The notes under the pieces were generated by a model, which made no database searches, had not been told where the DNA came from, and saw only the letters and a program-made list of their open reading frames with translations. The position numbers and the translations under genes were made by a program. 64,000 nucleotides of DNA from Prostheceraeus crozeri (Eukaryota; Platyhelminthes; Polycladida; Euryleptidae). The DNA lies in NCBI GenBank assembly GCA_907163375.1, contig CAJQUW010003011.1, positions 52,166 to 116,165 on the forward strand, written 5' to 3'. Position 1 is the first letter of the stretch. Every line of letters begins with the position of its first letter. Below, in pieces: positions 27,425 through 35,841 of the stretch.

Positions 27425-27970
27425 AGTAGTTTATAGTGTGACATCCGGCGCGACGCTTCGCTTCGCTTTGCTTCGCTTCGCTTGCGCCGGATGTCACACT
27501 TTTGCGGGGGTTTTCAAAATTTTCAAAAAAATCAAAATTTCAAAAATTTAGGTAGATTTCAAATTTCACGTGGCCGAAGGGCGAAAATTTAAGTTGTCTC
27601 AAAATATCACGTGGTCTAAGAATTTTGAAAATTTAGGCAGACGAAAATTTAAGTTGTCTCAAAATATCACGTAGTATCAATATACCAGAAGATTGTATTC
27701 AAAATATTTATTCAAAATATTTATTCAAAATATTTCTTTAAAAATGGAAGAAACAAAAGTGGAAGGAACTTCAGAAATGGAAGGAACCTCAAGAATATAT
27801 CCTTCGTTATCATATGAACGTAGTTCTACTTTAATGGACATTGAAAAAATGAACATTGAAAAAATGAACAAAGAAAAACACAAAGATAGAGTTAGGTATA
27901 TGAAAGATAAGGAATCTCAATTATTATTAAGATTAGAGCATTATAAAAAGTTAAGAAAGAGATGGTCTAA
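27425..27970 (+). repeat. Element 2 left terminal inverted repeat
   Basis: Matches 44615-45160 reversed, base for base as far as I could follow. It includes the tip hairpin, two ~85-bp internal repeats carrying TTAAGTTGTCTCAAAATATCACGT, and the promoter and first ~75 codons of the membrane-protein gene. Confidence 0.93.
27435..27500. repeat. Perfect 17-bp-arm palindrome at the element 2 tip
   Basis: AGTGTGACATCCGGCGC (27435-27451) pairs exactly with GCGCCGGATGTCACACT (27484-27500). The 32-base loop is made of 5-base CTTCG/CTTTG units that form GCTTCGC words. The mirror copy is at 45085-45150. Confidence 0.9.
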
Positions 27971-28067
27971 TGCTTTAACAATTGTCATTTCATCTGGCGT
28001 TCTTACAATTCCAGTAGTTGCTACTGCTTTAACTCGATACAAAATGAAAACACATTTCCATCTTTGA
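27744..28067 (+). pseudogene. Truncated left-end copy of the TIR membrane-protein gene
   Basis: The first 75 or so codons equal the gene at 44113-44841 because the TIR extends into it. At 27970 about 60-65 bp are missing relative to that gene. A diverged stretch (VISSGVLTIPVVATALT) continues and the frame then ends at 28067 in unrelated sequence. It keeps the coiled-coil start and one hydrophobic segment of the full 242-aa protein. It may be transcribed from the same promoter as the full copy. Confidence 0.75.
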
Positions 28068-28102
28068 AATATTTTATTCACATCACAGACAAGTACTATG
28101 TA

Positions 28103-28707
28103 CAAGTAGCATGGTTTACAACGAATAAAATATGTTGACTAGAAAATGTATTATGTCATGATACAATTGTTTCTGTATGAGTAAAATAAGGTAAGGCTCA
28201 TAGAACTATAAAACCAATGAGGACAAGTAGCATGGTTTACAACGAATAAAATATGTTGACTAGAAAATGTATTATGTCATGATACAATTGTTTCTGTATG
28301 AGTAAAATAAGGTAAGGCTCATAGAACTATAAAACCAATGAGGACAAGTAGCATGGTTTACAACGAATAAAATATGTTGACTAGAAAATGTATTATGTCA
28401 TGATACAATTGTTTCTGTATGAGTAAAATAAGGTAAGGTTCATAGAACTATAAAACCAATGAGGACAAGTAGCATGGTTTACAACGAATAAAATATGTTG
28501 ACTAGAAAATGTATTATGTCATGATACAATTGTTTCTGTATGAGTAAAATAAGGTAAGGCTCATAGAACTATAAAACCAATGAGGACAAGTAGCATGGTT
28601 TACAACGAATAAAATATGTTGACTAGAAAATGTATTATGCCATGATACAATTGTTTCTCGTAAATTCAAATAAGGGAAGGGTCATAGTACTATTATCTAT
28701 TGGGAGT
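28103..28707. repeat. Tandem repeat, five copies of a 121-bp unit
   Basis: The unit starting near CAAGTAGCATGGTTTACAACG begins at 28103, 28224, 28345, 28466 and 28587, an exact 121-bp period with very few substitutions. The last copy is diverged. It contains a TGTCATGATACA near-palindrome. Confidence 0.93.
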
Positions 28708-28718
28708 AGCTTACCGTT

Positions 28719-29309
28719 TCAATTGATTGAGTTTAAAATTTGATCAAGGGTTGGGCGGTGTCTCCCATGGCGAAGATACGAGTCAATAATAGCGAAGTTC
28801 CTTTTGAAAAATGATATAGATTCCGTCGAGTTCTTAATAAACGGAAATCGTAAATATAGTTTATAAAATTTTCTTAAAAAGATGCTATAGCCTCTCGAAT
28901 AACCTAATTGTTTACAAACATGGCCACTTCCCCGGATTGCAGTCAAAGCTCTTCCTTTTAACAACGATAACTTCACAGTATTGTTCACCGAAATGTCTTC
29001 TTCTCTTCTTAAATGTGCTAAATAATTAGTTAGCTCTGATGCCAAGATGTCTCTTTGAATTTCTTCTTCAAAATTATCGTTTGAACTGATATTGATGGCG
29101 TTATCTTGCAATGTGTCTTCAAATCGATTTATCACTAAAAATTCTCTGAATGTTTTTGATGCGTGGATGTCTTCTTCCTCCCTTGGTTTAAGATATTTCT
29201 CCTGAAATTCTGTTAGCATCTCAATACACTTCTTCCGTTGATCTTCGTTCACAATAGTGTCTGAAATTTTTCTTTTCAAATCGGCAAAGGCGATGCTTGA
29301 ACGTGCCAT
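28719..29309 (-). CDS. Protein of unknown function, 196 aa
   Basis: ATG-started frame placed between two tandem-repeat blocks. The N-terminal half is helical and charged (KRKISDTIVNEDQRKKCIEM, LKPREEEDIH). The second half has LGYSRGYSIFLRKFYKLYLRFPF then SFFKRNFAIIDSYL, which recalls a DNA-associated 'SYxxKLRxxxKL...YxxF' block found in many uncharacterised Polinton-linked invertebrate proteins. It is the leftmost leftward gene of element 2. No function can be assigned. Confidence 0.5.
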   Translation of the reverse strand: MARSSIAFADLKRKISDTIVNEDQRKKCIEMLTEFQEKYLKPREEEDIHASKTFREFLVINRFEDTLQDNAINISSNDNFEEEIQRDILASELTNYLAHLRREEDISVNNTVKLSLLKGRALTAIRGSGHVCKQLGYSRGYSIFLRKFYKLYLRFPFIKNSTESISFFKRNFAIIDSYLRHGRHRPTLDQILNSIN

Positions 29310-29704
29310 TTTCGTTAAAACGTAGTGAATTAATTATGATAAAAAATAAAATTGTTGAAAGTCGCTGATGAAATTGACCAAAATAGATAAAGGTCACAGA
29401 TGATTCGTAAGCAGTCACAGTCTCGTAGAACGCTCGCAGAATGAATACACGCAGTAATACGTGGAATAATGGCAGCAGCTGTTCAAGTGAAAAGTCATGA
29501 GTTATGCGGGTCACAAAGAATTCTCTCATACTGAATAGCTTAAACTGGTAGCAGCTGTTCATGTTGAGAAATTTGGTAACAGATGTTGCTAATGTCTTAA
29601 TACAGATAAAACAATCAATATTCTCTTAACAAGAGTTCATAAGAATAAAATGGAACAATGTAACGTTTTAATTTAGATTAAATTAAATAATTTCAAAATC
29701 GAAT
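29310..29704. other. Presumed promoter region of the 196-aa gene, no gene seen
   Basis: Contains only shadow frames. A GTTCATGTTGAGAA and CAGCAGCTGTTC-type words recur. I see no TATA box that I trust. Confidence 0.35.
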
Positions 29705-30063
29705 AAGTAGCAAGGAAAGTCATCATTGTGGAACAGTTTTAAATCAATACCCCCTCCCTTCTGTCTAAGTAGTAAGGAAAGGCATCATTAGAGAACAGTT
29801 TTAAATCAATACCCCCTCCCTTCTGACTAAGTAGCAAGGAAAGTCATCATTGTGGAACAGTTTTAAATCAATACCCCCTCCCTTCTGACTAAGTAGTAAA
29901 GAAAGACATCATTAGAGACCAGTTTTAAATCAATACCCCCCCCCAGTAGTAAGGAAAGTCATCATTATAAAAATGTTTTAAATCAATACCCCCTTCTGAC
30001 TAAGTAGTAAGGAAAGACATCATTAGAGAACAGTTTTAAATCAATACCCCCCTCCTGACTTCT
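29705..30063. repeat. Tandem repeat, about six copies of a 62-bp unit
   Basis: AAGTAG(C/T)AAGGAAAG(T/G)CATCATT...GTTTTAAATCAATACCCCC starts at 29705, 29767, 29829 and 29891 (period 62), then two shorter copies follow. Each ends with a C5-C8 tract, as in the element 1 termini. Confidence 0.9.
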
Positions 30064-30095
30064 AGGGGTCCCTTAAGAAATTTTTTTATTATAAA

Positions 30096-30584
30096 ATGAG
30101 CAACATAAATGAGTTTTTGAAATTATATGGAACACAGACAACAACGAATTTCGAATTAAATAAGATTGCTAATCGATTAGGAATAAAGAATTTTCACATA
30201 TTGATGAGGGATGAATTACAATTCCTAAAAAATAGGCCAACAGGAACCTTCAGTTCCCGGAATAAAGTTCCATCAATAACTGTAAATTTCATAACGAATC
30301 TTCACACTTCAGACCAAAACGGCGTACATTGGTCAGCAGGCGTTAAAAATCATCAGCAGAACTATTATTTTGACCGCCCGGAGGCTGAGAACTATTGGTT
30401 CGACTCATACGGTTTGCCCCCTACAAATGAAGTAAAAGAATTACTTGGAACGGGAACATACAATACGTTTCAAATTCAAAAACCGGGAACAACTTATTGT
30501 GGACAATTGTGTTTATACGTTTTGTACAAATTACAAAAAGGAGTATCATTTCTAGATATTATGTTAGAGTTAAACAATCTATAA
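30096..30584 (+). CDS. PRO: Adenovirus/Ulp1-type cysteine protease, 162 aa
   Basis: Virion maturation protease. Catalytic pattern: His in NGVHWSAGVK (~residue 78), Asp in YWFDSYG (~103), Gln in FQIQKPGTTYCG (~128) and Cys in TYCGQLCLYVLY (~135). The typical N-terminal helix comes before. It is on the + strand, opposite to the structural genes, while in element 1 the protease is co-oriented with the capsid. Start context is TTATAAAATG. Likely substrates are the GG-containing proteins at 32067-32546 and 34294-34836. Confidence 0.88.
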   Translation: MSNINEFLKLYGTQTTTNFELNKIANRLGIKNFHILMRDELQFLKNRPTGTFSSRNKVPSITVNFITNLHTSDQNGVHWSAGVKNHQQNYYFDRPEAENYWFDSYGLPPTNEVKELLGTGTYNTFQIQKPGTTYCGQLCLYVLYKLQKGVSFLDIMLELNNL

Positions 30585-30618
30585 CTCAAGCGAAGCTAGC
30601 TAAAGCGCCACCTAAAGG

Positions 30619-31845
30619 TTAAAGCTCTGTTTTCTGTAATTCATTTTGATAAAAACGGCCTCTGATATCCTCATTATCTAAATCTTTAATTTCATAAGTA
30701 ATCGGATAACTTTGATTTATTTTGCAAACTTCAAATATTTCTTTAGTCCAATAGCCAACAAAGCCTTTTTCAAATTTATTCTTATATTTAAATATCCTAA
30801 CTCTATCTCCAATTTTAAATTTTGGCTTAAGTTTCTGCAAATTCGGATTACTCTCATTCAAATTATTATTCTCGAATATTTTCTTTCGTACTAGATCAGG
30901 GTCGTCAGAAGCATTCTTTGGAGTTTCTTCAATACCAGAATGAACTTTATTATTGTACTCTTCCACAATTCCTGGTAATATCTTCAACCATTTCTGATTT
31001 TTTTGCTCAGTAAATTTCTTGAATAATTTATTTTTTAACGTCCGATTGAATCTTTCTATCACTACGGCCTTCCCTGCATTTTCAGTGGAATAAACAGTTT
31101 CAAATAGTGGCTGAACGTTTCGGTTATAAAATTCCGACCCTTTATCAACAAACAATTTTTTTGGCTTTCTATTACTTTCTTTAAAGATTTCTTCAAACGC
31201 ATATTTAACTGATAGACCACTTTTATTTTTTAAAGGCTTTACCCAAGCGTATCGTGTATATAAATCTATAACGGTCAATGCGTATTTGTAGTCCCTTTCA
31301 TTCGGCATATGAATAAGATCAGCACTCCAAATATCATCTTTATTAAATACTTTTACTTTCAATAAATATTTAGGCCTTCTGTATTCTTTATGAATTTCAG
31401 ACGCGTAGGTTCGAGCGTTGCTCTCAGAGTTATTAGTTCGAGCGTTGCTCTCAGAGTTATTAGTTCGAGCGTTGCTCTCAGACAGCTTAGCTGTCGTTTC
31501 ATTTAAACCCTGACCGAATAATATTTTAGCTTGTAAAGCTTTCTTAACAAACATTCTTTCAATTTTTTCTCTAAATGTAGGATTTTGAATATTATCTAAT
31601 TCTTGAATCATCTTCTTATCAGCTGCATGTCGAGAACTTAGATCATGATTTCGATAAGCTAAATCATGCCTGTAAGCGGCGGCATCTACTCTATTTATTG
31701 GTTCTTCACCTGGTTTCGGATTATTAGTCTCATCTAGTCTTATATCTAATCGAGTTCCTGGACCGGTATATGAATGACCAGGAAGATGTTTTTCTTTCGA
31801 ATATTTACTCCAAATAAATCCAGGAAAGTTTTCTAATGTTTTTTT
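30619..31845 (-). CDS. INT: Parvovirus-type phospholipase A2 domain fused in frame to rve integrase
   Basis: One open frame holds two activities. Residues ~30-100 (31805 leftwards) show SYTGPGTRLD, the Ca-binding loop, and VDAAAYRHDLAY with the His-Asp catalytic pair, as in parvovirus VP1 phospholipase A2. A spacer with three 9-residue repeats (SNARTNNSE type) follows. Then comes the integrase core: Asp in WSADLIHM/VIDLYTRYAW, Asp in FVDKGSEFYN, Glu in VVIERFNRTLKN, and an SH3-like end (GDRVRIFKYKNKFEKGFVGYW). There is no chromodomain, and the usual zinc-binding N-terminus is replaced. The upstream start is in another frame (31996), separated by a 7-base T run at 31839-31845. Confidence 0.8.
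   Translation of the reverse strand, partial: KKTLENFPGFIWSKYSKEKHLPGHSYTGPGTRLDIRLDETNNPKPGEEPINRVDAAAYRHDLAYRNHDLSSRHAADKKMIQELDNIQNPTFREKIERMFVKKALQAKILFGQGLNETTAKLSESNARTNNSESNARTNNSESNARTYASEIHKEYRRPKYLLKVKVFNKDDIWSADLIHMPNERDYKYALTVIDLYTRYAWVKPLKNKSGLSVKYAFEEIFKESNRKPKKLFVDKGSEFYNRNVQPLFETVYSTENAGKAVVIERFNRTLKNKLFKKFTEQKNQKWLKILPGIVEEYNNKVHSGIEETPKNASDDPDLVRKKIFENNNLNESNPNLQKLKPKFKIGDRVRIFKYKNKFEKGFVGYWTKEIFEVCKINQSYPITYEIKDLDNEDIRGRFYQNELQKTEL
31413..31477. repeat. Three in-frame mini-hairpin units (27-bp period)
   Basis: GAGCGTTGCTC (4-bp arms, 3-base loop) occurs at 31413, 31440 and 31467, each within a 27-bp repeat that encodes nine residues of the phospholipase-integrase spacer. 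Confidence 0.85.
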
Positions 31846-31996
31846 GTATATCACCACCGAAGTGGTGTGGAACTTTGTTCTCGTCACCTCCAATATGCTG
31901 ACAGATTGAGTTTTTATTTTTGTTTAATAGATAATTCAATAAATCTAAATTAGAAATTTTTAATTTAATTAAATTTTCGGAATTTGTAGAATTCAT
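31846..31996 (-). pseudogene. N-terminal piece of the phospholipase-integrase gene, other frame
   Basis: An ATG at 31996 in the usual TTTTAAAATG context opens a frame (LIKLKISNLDLLNYLLN...) that stays open to ~31805. It overlaps the phospholipase frame, which has no good start of its own. The frames differ by one base across the T7 run at 31839-31845. A CACCAC-CGAA-GTGGTG hairpin (31852-31867) lies beside it. Confidence 0.55.
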
Positions 31997-32066
31997 TTTA
32001 AAAGATAAAAAAAAAATTAAAAGATAAAATAAATGTTTACCTTATGGACAAAAGGTCCTGAGGTTA

Positions 32067-32546
32067 TTACCGAATCATACTAGGACTTAGATATATTCCA
32101 GAACCATCTTTAGTTTCTTTAATTTCAATTAAATCATCAACATTGTGGAGAATATTTTTAAGAACTCGTTTTCCTTCATCAACTAATTTTAATTTACTAA
32201 TAAAATTATCTACTATTCCTTCACCCCTAGCAACTTTCTCTAACTCTCTGTTATGACGTTTTTGTTCTTCTAATGCTGCCTTCTCTGATTTATTTTTATT
32301 TACTGCTTGAACAATACCAGCTGTCCCGCCTGCAACACTTCCTGCAGCTGCTATGCCACCTATTATTAGTGGAATTAATGGGAGAATCCCGCCATTCTTT
32401 TCTTCTTGTAATTGAATATTCTCTATCATTGGTTTACTTATGTAATACTTTTTTTTGTTAATCGTAATAGTTTTAGGGGTATTTTTGTCAACAATATTAC
32501 GTAATTTTAATTCAACAGTTTTATTATTACTTTTCGCTTGCGACAT
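32067..32546 (-). CDS. pVI-like minor virion protein with membrane-active segment, 159 aa
   Basis: Residues ~50-85 read KNGGILPLIPLIIGGIAAAG then a glycine/alanine-rich helix, directly after a GG site suited to the element's protease. A charged coiled segment (KRHNRELEKVARGEG) follows, and the end GSGIYLSPSMIR is typical of this Polinton family. By analogy with adenovirus pVI it would link capsid and core and disrupt membranes on release. It lies between integrase and capsid genes. Start context is TATTAAAAATG. Confidence 0.7.
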   Translation of the reverse strand: MSQAKSNNKTVELKLRNIVDKNTPKTITINKKKYYISKPMIENIQLQEEKNGGILPLIPLIIGGIAAAGSVAGGTAGIVQAVNKNKSEKAALEEQKRHNRELEKVARGEGIVDNFISKLKLVDEGKRVLKNILHNVDDLIEIKETKDGSGIYLSPSMIR

Positions 32547-32807
32547 TTTTAATAAAAAAATTTTAAGTTATCAAAAATTTAAATCTATTCTAGTTATGAA
32601 AAAATTTCAAGTTACCAAAAAATATTAAGTTACCAAAAAATTTTAATCTATTCTAGTTATTAAAAAATTTCAAGTTACTAAAAAATTTTAAGTTACCAAA
32701 AAATTTTAATCTATTCTAGTTATGAAAAATTTTAAGTTAAGAATTTTTAATCTATTCTAGTTATGAAAAAATTTTAATTAACTTATCAGAGCGAAGCTCC
32801 TCTGGCT
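32547..32807. repeat. AT-rich tandem spacer between pVI-like and capsid genes
   Basis: Repeats of CAAGTTACCAAAAAATTTTAA and TCTATTCTAGTTATGAAAAAATTT, about 60-70-bp units, four or so copies. It ends with the mini-hairpin GAGCGAAGCTC (32789-32799) immediately before the capsid stop region. Confidence 0.7.
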
Positions 32808-34142
32808 TTAGCCTATCCTTACCATCTTTCCATTAAGAATTTCAATAGAATATTTTACATCTTCTAGCAATAAACCATAAGCCATCAATGAAGTTGTGGA
32901 ATCTTTCTTTTCAATATTAATTGTTACATCACAACCATTTTTAATAATATCTTCAGATTGTGCACTTAAATCGAAACAGAAAATTGGATATAAATGTCTC
33001 CAATCTCCAGGAGTTAATTGTGGTTCAACTCCAAATTCTGTACAAAGATTTCGATAACAATCATATCCTTCCATAAATTGATTATTGGTATCATCGAATC
33101 TTAATGGATCAATTGGATATCGGGTTTGATTTAATGAAACTTGTAAACTTCGAATTGTATTAATATGAAAAATATTGTTGTTCTTATCAAAACTTGGAGA
33201 ATTATTTCTTTGAAATGTTAGTAATAAATATCTTGGAGTATTCGCAGTTCTAGTAAAATGCCAGTTAAATCTTTGTTCGGAAAAAGTTACTGAACTAGCA
33301 GTACGCTTTAGAAAATTTACTGGAATTGGTTTGTTAGTATTTAATCTTTTTGCAATAGCTGTTTCAACCTCTAAACTAGGAGTAATATGCTTAATCCACC
33401 ATTCAAGTCTATCAATTTTTAAATATGCTTTTTTCCCAGTCTTACCAAAAAAGATTAATTCATTATTTGCTGTACGATGAATTATTAATTTAAATTTTAA
33501 TTGATATGATATTTTATCATAATCTAAATATCCGAATAATGGAGACAATGACCAATTTACTGTCTGTTTACTTTTTTTGTTAAATTCACGTCTTTCTTTA
33601 TATGCATCATTATTTGTTTTATTTAAATGTTTTGCAATATTTTCTACATCTTTCGCAATTCCTGCTGCATCTGTTCCAGCGTGAGTTAAATCATCAATAA
33701 TTATACCATCATTAGTATCAGGAAACCAACCTTCGATTTCATACTTTTTATTATTTTCACCAATTGTTACAAATCTAAGCATTGTATCAATTACACCTGG
33801 AGAATCACTTATTGTTTCTATATTTTGAGTTGCAACATCTAAACGCATTTGTGTAAATAATCTTGGAAAGAAATTATTCTCTAGTGCAATATTATCGGTT
33901 TCTGGTAATGGTGTTGTAAAATTGGCATCACTATACAAAGAATATTCACAATGTAAAAACGAATCAGGTAAATATAAATAGCTCTGCTGATTATCAACTT
34001 CAAAAATTAAATCTCCTCCAGTATTTACTCTACTGGAAGATCCGGGATTCATAGCAATTCTTATATAGTCATTCTTTTTTTGATTATAACTGACGAACGG
34101 AGGATCGTCTAATCTAAATTTATTTTCGATAAGCGAAGACAT
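32808..34142 (-). CDS. MCP: Major capsid protein (double jelly roll), 444 aa
   Basis: Open and full length. Beta-rich throughout, with Polinton capsid landmarks: an N-terminal FVSYNQKKNDYIRIAMNP start, a FPRLFTQMRLDVA strand, a WFNWHFTR-like region (RFNWHFTRTANTPRYLLLTF) and the conserved C-terminal HLYPIFCFDLSAQSEDI block, comparable to AFDLTADSD in element 1. No signal peptide. The frame is not broken, unlike the capsid gene of element 1. It is flanked by virion genes on the same strand, with start context TTATAAAAATG. Confidence 0.85.
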   Translation of the reverse strand: MSSLIENKFRLDDPPFVSYNQKKNDYIRIAMNPGSSSRVNTGGDLIFEVDNQQSYLYLPDSFLHCEYSLYSDANFTTPLPETDNIALENNFFPRLFTQMRLDVATQNIETISDSPGVIDTMLRFVTIGENNKKYEIEGWFPDTNDGIIIDDLTHAGTDAAGIAKDVENIAKHLNKTNNDAYKERREFNKKSKQTVNWSLSPLFGYLDYDKISYQLKFKLIIHRTANNELIFFGKTGKKAYLKIDRLEWWIKHITPSLEVETAIAKRLNTNKPIPVNFLKRTASSVTFSEQRFNWHFTRTANTPRYLLLTFQRNNSPSFDKNNNIFHINTIRSLQVSLNQTRYPIDPLRFDDTNNQFMEGYDCYRNLCTEFGVEPQLTPGDWRHLYPIFCFDLSAQSEDIIKNGCDVTINIEKKDSTTSLMAYGLLLEDVKYSIEILNGKMVRIG

Positions 34143-34293
34143 TTTTATAAAAAATAATTTGACTTTTTGTTTTTCTCCCAGATAGAAAAAAATTTTACTA
34201 AAAAAATTACTAAAAAATTTTATTAAAAAAAATTTTACTAAAAAATTTTACTAAAAAAATTTTACTAAAAAAAATTTTACTAAAAAATATATT

Positions 34294-34836
34294 TTAGAAT
34301 TTTGCTAGACCAGCTCCGCTACAGCTTTGCTGGTTAAACCGAAGGTTGCTACTCACGCCATTTCCTCTTATTTCTTCAATTGTTTTTTCATTATGTTTAC
34401 TATTAGACGGAGCTCCGCTCCTCAAGGTTTCACCCCCCACAGCTATGTTAGCAATTTTATTTTTTGTTTCATCTGAAAGTTTTTTTAAATTTTTTAGTTC
34501 TTCAGAATCATTCCTAAGTTTACGAATAGCTTCTAGTTGTTTTAATTCGTTTTGAGACTTGACAGCATTTGATATTGCACTAGCTGTACTACCTATAGCA
34601 GCTGCTCCTTTTGCAGCAGATGTAATCAAATCTTTATTATTTTTAATTAAGTTAACGATACTTCCAATACCAGAAAAGATGCCAGCCCCTTCTTTTTGAA
34701 ACGTCTTTTCTAGGAACTTTTGTGTTCCGACAGTTTCTACACTATCATAATGGTGCACAGGTTTCTGAGATGGTTCATGAGCAATTTTATTATTTGATGC
34801 AAAATGTTTAAGATTGTGTTTATAAATTATAGGCAT
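34294..34836 (-). CDS. Small virion core or pVI-like protein, 180 aa
   Basis: Around residues 48-95 it has KEGAGIFSGIGSIVNLIKNN then an Ala/Ser-rich helix (AAKGAAAIGSTASAISNAV), and then a coiled coil (KQLEAIRKLRNDSEELKNL). This resembles a membrane-active core protein next to the capsid. The C-terminal part is repetitive because two mini-hairpins and a GGAGC-TCC-GCTCC palindrome lie within the coding frame (34322-34347 and 34409-34421). Confidence 0.6.
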   Translation of the reverse strand: MPIIYKHNLKHFASNNKIAHEPSQKPVHHYDSVETVGTQKFLEKTFQKEGAGIFSGIGSIVNLIKNNKDLITSAAKGAAAIGSTASAISNAVKSQNELKQLEAIRKLRNDSEELKNLKKLSDETKNKIANIAVGGETLRSGAPSNSKHNEKTIEEIRGNGVSSNLRFNQQSCSGAGLAKF

Positions 34837-34878
34837 TTTTTAGGATTAAATTTGACTTTTGGGAAAAATATCTACGTG

Positions 34879-35766
34879 TTAAGATTTACGTTTGTGAATG
34901 GACAACAACTTCGAGATAACTTTATTAATTGACTGTTGCACTTTATCTATTGCGTCAAGCAGCGTGTGATGTACTTTAATTTCTTTTCTATTAACTTGCA
35001 TTTTCACCTGATTCATCTTCAACGCCGTTTTAAGTGCATTTAACTTAATTTTAAGAACATCTAATTGTCTTTTAACAGAATCTAACTGTTCTTTATTTTC
35101 TTTAGAGTTTTCTTGTAAATTTTTCTTTAATTCATTTTCTAAATTGATTTTAAGAGTTTTCATTTTATCAACTTTTTCATTAAGTGAGTTTACTTCATTT
35201 ATTATTCTATTCATTTTTTTCATTTGTTGAGTAATTTTAGAACTCAATTCATCAACACTTTTTTGGAATGTAGTTTGTAACTGCTTTAAATTTTTTTTAA
35301 TTCTTTCAGGTAGTTTTTCTATTTCATCTTCTAATTGTTCTTTTAACATTTTTATCTGATGTTTATTTTTAATTACAGCAGATTTTAAATTTAAAGAAAG
35401 TAATATTAAAATTTTTGATTGTTCAGAAATCTTTTTAAAAAGTTTTGCTATATCTGCTTCTAGCTCTCTATCCTTTTTATCAAGTTTTAATAATTTTTCG
35501 TTTAATGATTTGTCATTAAGTTTAAGCAACTTTAATTCGTTCATCAGTGGAACCAAAACATCGTTTATATATTTTTCCTTTAAGTCATTGATTTGTGTAT
35601 CAACATATTGTTTATTTGTCAACTCTGTATTTTGTTGCGGAAGAATAGAAAGATGCAATGGTCCAGATAAAACGTCTCCAGTTTTCATGATATAATTTTC
35701 TATCTCTATTTCTAATTCACGATTATTCGGGATATATGCACCTCCACCAACATTTGGTAACATCAT
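34879..35766 (-). CDS. Coiled-coil fibre-like protein, 295 aa
   Basis: The N-terminus (MLPNVGGGAYIPNNR, then MKTGDVLSGPLHLSI and ELTNKQYVDTQI) has the 'G-D-x-L-S-G-P-L...N-K-x-Y-V-D' pattern seen at the shaft start of phage tail fibres. Residues ~65-290 are one long Leu/Lys/Glu heptad coiled coil with no other domain. A trimeric spike or fibre anchored at the capsid vertex is the likely role, given its place beside the capsid gene. Receptor binding is not shown. Confidence 0.6.
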   Translation of the reverse strand: MMLPNVGGGAYIPNNRELEIEIENYIMKTGDVLSGPLHLSILPQQNTELTNKQYVDTQINDLKEKYINDVLVPLMNELKLLKLNDKSLNEKLLKLDKKDRELEADIAKLFKKISEQSKILILLSLNLKSAVIKNKHQIKMLKEQLEDEIEKLPERIKKNLKQLQTTFQKSVDELSSKITQQMKKMNRIINEVNSLNEKVDKMKTLKINLENELKKNLQENSKENKEQLDSVKRQLDVLKIKLNALKTALKMNQVKMQVNRKEIKVHHTLLDAIDKVQQSINKVISKLLSIHKRKS

Positions 35767-35841
35767 TTTTAAAACAATAAAAAAGTAAAATTTTTTCTAA
35801 TAAAAATAAAAAATAAAATTTTTTCTAATAAAAATAAAAAA

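Noticed and set aside
28103-28707. Possible CRISPR array
   Set aside because: Direct tandem units of 121 bp with no unique spacers, in an animal transposon.
29221-29562. 113-codon frame on the - strand
   Set aside because: Overlaps the start of the 196-aa gene in another frame, with Phe-rich composition typical of AT-rich noncoding DNA.
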